NCBI GenBank assembly: GCA_002270565.1
Contig: NQMI01000018.1
Coordinates: forward strand, 248,001 to 312,000
Reading direction: 5' to 3'
DNA from: Stenocarpella maydis
Lineage: Eukaryota > Ascomycota > Sordariomycetes > Diaporthales > Diaporthaceae
DNA: 64,000 bases
The notes under the pieces were generated by a model that saw nothing but the letters and a program-made list of their open reading frames with translations, had not been told where the DNA came from and did no database searches. Below, in pieces: positions 11,613 to 21,413 of the stretch. Each line of letters opens with the position of its first letter. The first letter of the stretch is position 1. A program made the position numbers and the translations under genes.

Positions 11613-13950
11613 TTTGAAGGCATACTCTGGGCTTACTGACGGTGCTAGGCCGTTCATCTCAATGGACCAGCAGTTTCGCGTGCTGCCTGGCCTTTTTGAC
11701 TCTGCCCGAGAGGTGGTCTATGCACAGGGAAACATCGAGGATGTCATGCCACCAGGAGGCGACACATCCATCGCCACTACTGATGAGTCTTGGGTGATGG
11801 CCCATGGTGGCTCACCGCCACCATCTCGAAAGTTCTGACCCGTGTTTCTCAACATCACGTCGGGCCTCAGGTGTGAGGAGGTGCCGGAGTCCAAGCCGTC
11901 TGTCAACCAGGACATGTGGGAGCAATTCTTCAAGGTGTTGTGGCGTGGCTTCCTCTCCCCAAAGGCACCGTTCCGAGTTCCCTGGGACAAGATCTGCATC
12001 CTCACCACATACCGAGCAATGGCCAGCTACATCCAGAGCTTCCTGTTTGACAGAGGTCTCGACCTCAATTGGTGCCAATTGACAAGGTCAATTGCAGCAC
12101 ATCACCAGACCCCTACGTATCCGAATACAAAGCCAACCGACACTGATCACTTGCCGAAAGGCTTCTGATAGCAAGGCTGAAGAAACAGACCCCTTTCCTC
12201 GAGACCCGTTGCCTGGAGACGACTCTGTTGAGGAAACTGTTTGTTTGTTCTCGAAGACGACAGCAATGATAGCGTTAAACGAAAAACGAGACCCCTTTGC
12301 GGGGCGAGTCGCGAAATCACCAAGAAAACGTCGACAGCCTTCCTCACGACCATCACAACCTTCCTCACGACCTTCCTGACCTGAGAACCTTCAGGAAGGA
12401 CCCCTGCGAGACTCAAGAGCCCTGAAAACCAGCATAAAGTTTGCACGCCTCAAAAACACCAAGAAGGCATCGTCACACCGACCTTCAACCTCCTTGGCAG
12501 CTTCGCAGGCAGCATCAATTGCCTGCGGCCGATAACCCCTTCTTGAGACTTCCCCGGCCGACCGCCAACCTTTTCGGCCCCCCTCGCACGCGGCAACGCA
12601 ATTTCTCCCGACCGGCAAGATCTTTTCGAGCCCTCTCGATACCCCCAACCCACTCGAATCGAGCAGTGTTTTCGAGCCTGACAAACTCTTCCTCGAGAAG
12701 CTTTCCCATCGCGACCGCCTGCCCCAAGGCACCCAATTCGTATGGGCAGCCAACGTTGCACAAACACGAATTTCCTTGCTTCAAACGCGCAGCTGGTACG
12801 CTTCACTTGCGCTGGTGTGACTCACACCATGCACTCACTGACCGCCAACTTCGTCAACCTTCCAAACGACCCTCTCGCCGACTTCCCCAGCGACAACCCG
12901 TCAACCTCCCCGACGGTCTCTTCAGCACGATTTGCACTGTTTACCTCAATAGAACCAGTGCGGGTCAGTCTGCTAGGCAGTAATAGTATCCAGGCGATCA
13001 CCACCCGCGGGTGAATGGTCTAGAAGCAACTGGTTGTCAGCCCACAAGCGTAGCGCACGAACGTTCCTCTTGCCCCCTTCCCCTTCATCTGCAACACCCA
13101 GGAACGCGAGTCCACGATGACCTCAATGGCAGCAGCAACGGCAGTGACGCCGGCGACGGCAATCGCCCGCCAGGCCCAAACTCAAGTCTTCAAGAGACTG
13201 TTCCGCCCAAGCCCACATATGAACAGTCTCTTCTGGCCTTTGGCACGTACCCGAGCATTCCAAACAACAGTCGTTCAGTCGCCCAGGCAGCCACCGCACC
13301 CTTCTAAGCAGTCAAAACCATCGTTGGTCTCGTGGTACCGTCACGCACAAGTCCCCAAGAGACCGTTGTCCCTTCGCCTACATACAATTCGCCTCCCCTG
13401 CTCCTTGGCCCCAGTCACAAGAAGAAAATCTGCCAGATTGGTCAGTTAGACCAATAACTCCAGATCCATTCGACGCCCCAGGTGTCACTACGGACCAAGG
13501 TCAAGATGAGAACTTGGCCGCCAACATGGCAGCCCTGGCTGTGACAGACCAAGATGAGGAAGACGGTGCCCCCAAGACGGGCCACAGCCAACAATCTAGG
13601 TTCACAACCCGATGAGCCTCGACTGCGCGACAATTGACTCATACCAGGGTCAGGCGGAACCACTCATGTTCTTTTCCAGTATCGTGTCAGCGTCGTCTGG
13701 GCCCAAGTTCGTAGCTAAACCGAACCGTCTTTGTGTCGCTTTCACAAGGATGCAGCAAAGATTGATCGTGGTGGGCGATCTCGGCACTCGTACCAGCAAA
13801 AACAAAACGATAGCTGAGAACGGCCAACACCTTGACACCAGGGCATTCAATGAACTCTGGGGGTGGTTCCCAGAAACCGGCGTGTTGTACAGTACCCAGA
13901 TGTGGAGTAGACTCGGGCAGAGGTCTTCCCGGGGGGGGGGGGTAGGATGA
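11613..13950 (+). pseudogene. Broken UPF1-like superfamily 1 helicase
   Basis: Two coding relics of the C-terminal helicase lobe lie in order on +. The first (11613-12090) reads LTDGARPFISMDQQFR, then WDKICILTTYRAMASYIQSF, typical of the AAA_12-type C-terminal domain of UPF1/ZNFX1-like helicases. It is interrupted at 11836-11838 by an in-frame TGA standing where CGA (Arg) would read through. The second relic (about 13605-13950) has motif V (TIDSYQGQ) and motif VI (VAFTRMQQRLIVVGD). About 1.5 kb of Pro/Ser/Arg-rich, frame-broken sequence separates them. The N-terminal lobe with Walker A and B is absent, and the sequence upstream of 11613 is unrelated. The normal family role is RNA/DNA unwinding (decay or silencing factors). 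I consider it non-functional. Confidence 0.75.
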
Positions 13951-15695
13951 TGGTCAAGCTTGCTTTGGGACATTCGACAGGACTCTTTGATACCAGGCTT
14001 TGTCTTTGCATCTAGCACTAATAGTTGAATGTGGTATCTTCTTGTACGATTCTTGTGATCAAGGCCAGGGTGACACAGATCATGCAGGGCCCATCGAAAT
14101 GGTAAATGAAGCATAGCCTCAACTAGCACAAAGCGCAGATCAAAGTCGCTCAGCGGGACGGGAAGATATATTACTGCCCGCACAATGCCGTTATCATGGC
14201 CAACTTGTAACGCCCGGAATTGTCCATGTGCATGATGCAGGAAATCATTGACAGTGCCAAGGAGGAGCTCAGGACTACGAGATGGCGGCTCACGGACGAT
14301 CTGCATTGAAGAATACAGGCACATAAACAGCAGTCCAGCACAGGTGTTGATAGAATAAGGGCTCGACTAGGTCCTAAATCGGCTGCCTGCAAATGAAGCT
14401 GATTTCATGCCAAAGGTCACTAGACAGCCGAGCATAGAGTAAAAGGGGTCTGGTATTAGCTGGTTGCTGAGTAATTAACGGCATCCCGGAACAAACGGCC
14501 GCCATGGTTTGCGCTAGGTAGTGGACTGAAACAAGATATAGTGTAGAATAAGGGACCTTGGTCTCAGAGCATTGGCCAACGCACGTGGGCGAGTTCCGGC
14601 CTGGTGACGATGACGGAGCAAGATGCCCGCTTTGAGGTAATAATCGAAGTCTGCCAGTAGTAGTCCTGCAGGTGGACTCAAGTTGGACCCCGCGTTGAAG
14701 TTGTACCCCGGGCCTACGGCATCCCTGCCTCGACTAAAGGCCAAGCTTTTTGCCGAGCCATGTCAGAAGGGGTCTGGAGCCGATCCCGTCTTCCCGAGGA
14801 GGGACCTAATGGCCGCCAGCGATTTGTTTTGTGTTTGGTCTAACTTGCACAGCCCCTGGCGATCATGCCTGTTGCTCTGCGTCCTCGAAGTCTTCTTCCT
14901 TACCTGCCACGTAACCCGGTGCCCGTCCAAGACACGCAGCCCCGGGCTTGCATGAGTAGCCACGGTGTTGTTTGGAGTAGAACCGCTTGCTGACCAGACA
15001 CCTAGCTGGTATAGACATACGTGGGCCGATGCCAATGGCCAAGCGCCCAGCGCGGGATGAGGACAGCCAACCGGTGGGTGGCCTTGGTTACGCGCTGAAG
15101 AAGCTGTGCACAAATGCTATCCCAGATCCGAGGGCTTCCCCCTTGCCCAAGCACGTATTGGTCGCCCGGGGGTACGTCAGTCATGGCAGGGAGCTGTTTG
15201 AGCTTGGAGCTATGGCACCCCTGTCCGTGGTTCAGCGTTTCCCCTCCACGTCCTCTTCGAAAGTAATTTTTATCAAGCCGTCACCACCTCCTCCCACCTC
15301 CTGCTCCTGTGTCTCCCCTCTGTCCTGCCACCAACTGATTTTGTGGGAAACCATTCATCTCTCGTGTGAGTCTGGCCCAACAATGGCTTGGCCATGCCCC
15401 TCAATCACTCGCATCTGCTGGATGACTCTGGCTGGACGCGTACGAGCTGAGGCGCCTGTGACGGTCTCAACCCCCACTTTATGCACCTACAGGCTCCCAG
15501 TCCACCACAGAGATACGAGAGCTGACTCGCCTCGCAGCTTACAACACACACAAAAGGCGGGCCTCCCAGAGGAGTTGATCGACTCCCTTCGAACATAAGA
15601 ACGAACGAGCCTTGGACCATTTCAACAGAGCCCAAGACACGACCAGTCCTGCTACTACCAAAACCCTGCATCGTGCTCTTAACCAGCCAGCCAAA
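13951..15695. other. Promoter and leader of glutamate decarboxylase
   Basis: No supported gene. A 203-codon frame (14987-15598) just upstream of the glutamate decarboxylase start has no domain, and its latter part is C/T-rich, as expected of a fungal promoter and 5' leader. The region begins after a G10 run that closes the helicase relic. Confidence 0.55.
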
Positions 15696-18192
15696 ATGGT
15701 TCACTTAAGCCGTGTCTCGAGCTTCCCTCCCGAGGAAGAGGATCTCCTCCCTAAGGAGGTCAGGAAGATGCACCTCGAAGCAGCAGCAGCTGAGGATAAC
15801 TTCACCACCTCGGTCTACGGCTCCAAGTTTGCCGTCCAGGATCTCCCTCGCTACGAGATTCCTGACGGTGAGATGCCGCCCGCCGTCGCGTACAGACTTA
15901 TCAAGGACGAGCTGTCCTTGGACGGAAATCCTATTCTCAAGTATGCGCCTTCTTTGTCTGACTTGCAGTGTTATGCTTGATTGCTGATATGGGACAGTCT
16001 TGCTTCCTTCGTCACCACCTACATGGAGGAAGAGGCCGAGAAGCTCATGAGCGACGCCCTCTCCAAGAACTTCATCGACTACGAGGAGTATCCCAAGACT
16101 GCTGAAATGCAAAAGTAAGATTTTTTTCCCACACTTAGCAGCGGTCCTTTTCTACCCGTAAAGGAGAACCCCCTGCCCACTCTCTGCTCCAGCGTAGCTT
16201 GACACTGACCCCCGCCTTAGCCGATGCGTCAACATGGTAATAATATTCAAATCTAGGGCAATGACTTATCTCCATCAATTTAATTGACTTCATTCGCAGA
16301 TTGGGAATTTATTTCATGCCCCCCTGCAAGCAGGAGATGGAGCGGGCGCGGTGGGCACGAGCTGTGTGGGCTCGTCTGAGGCTATCATACTGGGTGTGTT
16401 GGCCATGAAGAAACGCTGGAAGAACCAGCGTAAGGCCGAGGGGAAGTCCACAGATAACCCCAACATCGTTATGAATTCCGCTGTTAGTACAATTCACCCT
16501 TCAAGAGCAATACCAACCCCACTGTGGCCTGGTACACCCCCCCCATTCGCATAAATTCTTCTGCGTTGATACCTAGCTGATAACCATCACCACAGGTACA
16601 AGTGTGTTGGGAAAAGGCAAGTGAAACGCCTTCTCACTGAACTCCGTTGAAACAAGAATGACTGAGCATGTTGAGAAGAACAAGGAGTGCTTGAGACGTG
16701 CTAACAATACAACAGGCCACCAGATACCTCGAAGTCGAGGAGAGGCAAGTAATTCTCCTACCTCTCTCTTGGCCCACATGAGTCTCGACAGGGCCCGCAC
16801 TTGGTCGACAGTACTAGTCTGAAAGACAAGTGCTTAGGAGAGCTCTAACATATGATTCCGCAGACTGGTATATTGTACCGAGGATCGATACGTGATCGAC
16901 CCCAAGCAGGCTGTCGATCTTGTCGACGAGAACACCATCGGAATCTGCTGCATCCTTGGCACCACTTACACTGGCCAGTACGAAGATGTGAAGGCAGTCA
17001 ACGACCTGCTGGTCGAGCGTGGCTTGGACACCCCCATCCACGTTGATGCGGCTAGTGGTGGCTTTGTAGCTCCATTTGTGAACCCAGGTACGCGAAGCCC
17101 CCATGGACATACGCCTGTTCCTCTTAGTACCCCAGCTCTAATTACTGTGACCCAGACCTCGTGTGGGACTTCAGGCTTCCCAGAGTGGTCAGCATAAATG
17201 TCAGTGGACACAAGTACGGGCTGGTATATCCAGGTGTCGGCTGGGTCGTCTGGCGGGATACCGAGCACCTGCCTCAAGAGCTGGTGTTCAACATCAATTA
17301 CCTCGGCGCCGACCAGAGTTCTTTCACGCTCAACTTCTCCAAGGGCGCCTCCCAGGTCATAGGCCAGTACTACCAGCTGATCCGCCTGGGCAAGAAGGGC
17401 TTCACCCAGATCATGAGGAATTTGACCTTGACGGCGGATTATTTGTCAGATTCTCTGCAGGCGCTAGGCTTCGTCATCATGTCAGGCAAGTCTGGCGATG
17501 GCCTCCCATTAGTGGCCTTCCGTTTGCCTCCCGACCCAGAAGGAGAGAGGTCTTACGATGAGTTTGCTCTTGCGCACCAATGTGAGTACAATTCTCACTC
17601 CCCTACACTTGCCTGATCTTGGTGCCTCAGAAGGTACCACTCTGGACCAGTAGCACGTGATTAACATATAGAAGTGAGAGTCCGCTCGTGGGTCGTCCCG
17701 GCCTACACGATGGCCCCGAAGACCGAGAACTTGAAGATGCTCCGCGTGGTTGTGCGTGAAGACATGTCGAGAGCGAGATGCGAGTCCCTCATCGCAGATA
17801 TTAAGCTGTGCATGCAGCTGCTTGAGAAGATGGATAAGGACGCTGTGACGCGCCAACAGGAATTCATCAACAAGCATCACCTCGAGAGTGGAAAGGCACA
17901 GCATAACCACCCCAAGTATAAGGTACGTTTGGTGACCTTGGTAGATGACTTGCTCACGATGTCCTGGCCCCCCACCCACCACAATCCTTACAGCAGTGCG
18001 AAGTTTCCTACCCTATATCTCCTGGTTGGCGACTGTGATCTTGGTTGCTAGTCAAGTGCAGCACTTTACAGAGACTCCACGAATGATATGAAACCACACT
18101 GCCAAGCCGAGGCCGAGACTAAGCTAACATGTCTATAGAATGAGAAGCACTCCTTGCAGGGCAAAACCGGAAAAACTCATGCAGTTTGCTAG
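15696..18192 (+). CDS. gad1: Glutamate decarboxylase (PLP enzyme)
   Basis: Ten exons give 520 residues: 15696-15940, 15998-16114, 16221-16236, 16300-16482, 16596-16616, 16716-16744, 16864-17087, 17156-17581, 17675-17922 and 18139-18192. The enzyme converts glutamate to GABA and CO2 in the cytosol. Visible hallmarks are the active-site context [19 protein letters not shown] with the cofactor-binding Asp, and the PLP-lysine motif SGHKYG (Lys298). The C-terminus ends KTHAVC, as in many fungal GADs. Exons 3, 5 and 6 are only 16, 21 and 29 nt. The introns at 16617-16715 and 16745-16863 both start with GCAAGT; no GT donor preserves the conserved [20 protein letters not shown] segment. The last intron is 216 nt. 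Function is certain by family; regulation is not visible. Confidence 0.95.
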
Positions 18193-18899
18193 GCGCACTT
18201 GGTCGCCTTGCAGGGCCCTATGGGTTTGAGGGATGGTCGAATCTGGGAACGCAAATACGCGGCTGTCTCCGAAGTTTCCGCTGGCCGCAAGGCCATGGTC
18301 ATCATTGCAGAGATTAGGGTTTATGGGTGAATCACAGTGTCCGTCCTGCGTAGAATATTGCACGATAGCAAAGAATAACACGATGAGTTTGCTTTGCGAA
18401 GCACGACCGCACGTGCGTCTACATTGTCTTTTTGACCTATTGTTACACGAAGACTCAGGCGCCAGGCCACAAGACTAAACACCCGACTATACGAGCCCTG
18501 CGCAGCCCGCTCACACCAGCAGCAACTTTGAAGGAATAAGTCTCAATCGAGACCTAGAAGCCTAACTAGCAACATTCGCATCCTGCCATCAACTATCGGG
18601 CAATACAAAAAAGCTGCCGAAAGTCAATAGTCCTAAGCCGCCCACCCCCCCACTCCGTTCCCAATGACACTCTGACCTTGGAAGGCACTCACTCTGAGGA
18701 GCCGGGGCATTTGACAAAAAGTGTTGCGGAGCGCTCCAAGGGATCCCTTCCCTTTTGGCCCCCAACAATCTCTACAGCAGGCCCTGCAGCTGCCGAGCGG
18801 ACGGGCCACCCAAAGTGAATTGCACACAGGCCACCATCGCCCACGCTAAGGCGGTCCTTTTACATGACTACATCTATTCCCGCAACACCAGCTTCTCAT

Positions 18900-19048
18900 G
18901 GGCCCTCTAAAATACCCCGCGCCAGAGCTCCCCAGAGCCCCTCTATGGACCCAGAGGAAGGCATTCCCCTGGGTGCATAGAGGGCCTTCCTCTTGGCATG
19001 TGGAGAGGGGCTTTAGGAAGCTTTCAGGCGAGGTAATTTAGAGGGCCC
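18900..19048. repeat. 149-nt imperfect foldback (MITE-like)
   Basis: Left arm 18900-18962 and right arm 18984-19048 are reverse complements over about 63-65 nt with scattered mismatches. Identical outer ends are GGGCCCTCTAAA and inner ends are GAGGAAGGC; the loop is about 21 nt. No coding frame fits. It could be a miniature inverted-repeat element or a source of hairpin RNA. I did not see a clear target-site duplication. Confidence 0.8.
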
Positions 19049-19385
19049 TAAAGGTATAAGAATTCCTAGTAGGCTGCATGATTAATACACATACTAGGCG
19101 GGCGAACGGAAAACCTGGTGGGCGGACGTGACTCTGCGCGAAATCCTAGCATATCCCCCCGCCCCCCAAAAAACAAAAACAAAAACAAGACAAGCACACA
19201 CCACGCCAGCCTCTGTGCTTGCCTACCCTTCTGCCACCGCCAACACACAAAAAAAGTCGAAACGTTATCGTGTGGCCTTGTTCAGTAGCACCGTATACGG
19301 TTTACTATGACACCCGTTAGGCTCTTAACTATATCCGTACTACACTTAAAAAAAAGTATCACAGCTGCTGTGGAGCAGTGTGGTC

Positions 19386-19420
19386 CCACGGCTATATGAT
19401 CTATCATATAGATCCCGTGG
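19386..19420. repeat. 35-nt near-perfect hairpin
   Basis: CCACGG and CTATATGAT pair with ATCATATAG and CCGTGG, leaving a 2-nt loop and a 3-nt bulge (ATC). The stem would be 15 bp. It lies in the same intergenic region as the larger foldback. Function is unknown. Confidence 0.75.
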
Positions 19421-21413
19421 CGGCGTAGCGGACGCCCGGACGCCCGAGCAAGGCTCTTAGCTCGTCAAGCGGATACACACACTACTAAAGCTCATCCTCA
19501 CACCCCTCCTCCCCTTGGCCCCCAACTCCCGAAGTCCCCAACCCTTTCTCCTTTGCTGTGTTTCGAGCCGGCCTCGCACCAAGACTTCGTATTTGAGGAG
19601 GGCCTTGGTTTGCACGGCGTGTAACGGCGCGCGGTGCAGGGGGGCGTGTTGTAGGGAGATAACTGTGCAACCCGAGGTGGGAGAGAGCAAGGGAGATGGC
19701 AACGAGATGGATGACAAGCCCTTAGCAGGTAGTCAATTCGTAGTCACACGCCCCTGCCCAACACCACCCTCGACCAAAAGAACCCTTTTCGAAACCAGAT
19801 GCCCGCGAGCGGACGCAACTATCCGGCCGGGTAGTATATCTGTCGGCCGGAAAACGGTGGGTGAGGTGGGATGAGATATTATTGTACGAAGAAAAGGTAC
19901 CTCAGGTACCCACCTAGGTAGGTATTGTGCCCGGGTGGGGCGGGTGCTTTTGTCTGCATGGGTGACATTGACAATGTCTGCAAAGATAAAAAGTCCAACG
20001 AGGCATTTCGAAATATTCTCTTGGCTCTTGGACGGTAGGAACTCACCAGGGTGTGTGGCTCTGCAATGCCAGGAAAAAGGGGGGGCTGACGGATATGATG
20101 TGGTGGGGTGTTGAGAACGACAATGTCACCGTGGGCTGACAGGTCCCCCCAGGGTTGCGGGATGCCGAGGTGTCGTACCCCGGAGACGGGTCCACCTTGT
20201 CTGGTGTATGGGAGCTGTGCTCAGAGAGACGGGGAGGGGAAAGGCCCAGGCAACGCAACGCAACCCGGGCGAACAGACTTCGGGCCCCCGAGCGGACGCC
20301 GGTGAGTACAGACGGCCGCCTGGGGCGTGCCCTCCTTTCTCACTTCCCCATTGCACAACATTTGCACGTCCTCCGCCCCTGGCTATTTTACTGCGGCAGT
20401 TACGAGACGTCTGAGGGTGTTCTCTTGGTTGGACATGTATGTCTCTTCCATTCTACACGTTCAGGCCCCAGCGGCCCCGTACAACTCCCGGCAGCCACCT
20501 GTAAATAGGCACAGATATTTATGTACACTCGGACGGGAGGGCTGTCAACTGTGGGTTAAGTTGACGGCCCCCTGCTAGACAGGCAGGGATCATGTACATG
20601 GCCACATAGGCCCGTTTGTAGCATGGGCATTGACCACGGAGCTCCTGCGACTGTGTTCCATCCTCCTCTGGTCCAGGGCGGTGACACGGCACCCCTTCCG
20701 CCTCGCCTTCGTCCCCCCAGCCTCGCCGCAAGGACAGACAAACAAGTGGGCAATGCTACAGATGACTCTAGCAGCGGCAGGGAATTGGTAACAGGAGAGG
20801 GAGAGATGCGGTGGGATTATCGGTGGTGTAGGAGACCAAGAAATTAGCACCGACTCATAGAATCGCGGAGCACTCACTCGGGCCGGACGGGCCCAGCCTG
20901 TGTAACGTGTTTGTCCCAACACCGTTAAGCAATTCTGAGGAACAGAACCAGCCGCGCCCTCAGCCCAAGCTCCAGGAGTTGCGCAGTGTCTCCCTTTCTG
21001 GCAAGACAGATAGGTTGCTTTTGGCCCTTCACTCCAATCCCATGCACCCCCCACCCCACCAAGTCTCCCAGACCGGGTAAAAGCATGGTTTTATGAAATA
21101 GGTATTCGCACTGATTAAGTATGTAGGTCGCTCAATAAACGGTAACAAAGTCTTAAGGCCGGGTTTCGTGTGTTCGTCTGGCCTGTCTCGTAGTCGTACA
21201 CCCATCCATTGCAATTGCACGCCCGGGTATTGCCCAAAAGTACGCAGCCTTTTCGTGATATAAAAGCTTGCTCGGTAGGCACACGAGCCTAGAACCTGAC
21301 ATGACCGCAGTACATGCAGGGTTCTTAAATCTGTATGTGTGTAGACAGGGGTTGCGTGTCTTCGTAGTCGTGAGTGTCGGTCGTGTCGCGTACGAGCTGT
21401 CTGTACCGCAGAA

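Larger units (their letters stand above)
18193..21413. other. Intergenic region with hairpins
   Basis: This 3.2-kb stretch lies between the convergent 3' ends of the glutamate decarboxylase gene (+) and the Zn2Cys6 regulator (-). It contains a 149-nt foldback (18900-19048), a 35-nt hairpin (19386-19420) and one ACCTAGGT palindrome near 19912. No coding gene is supported. Confidence 0.6.

Noticed and set aside
12441..13449. Arg/Pro/Ser-rich frames between the helicase relics
   Set aside because: Frames are short and broken, low-complexity only; treated as part of the pseudogene.
14987..15598. 203-codon frame upstream of glutamate decarboxylase
   Set aside because: Better explained as C/T-rich promoter and leader; no domain.
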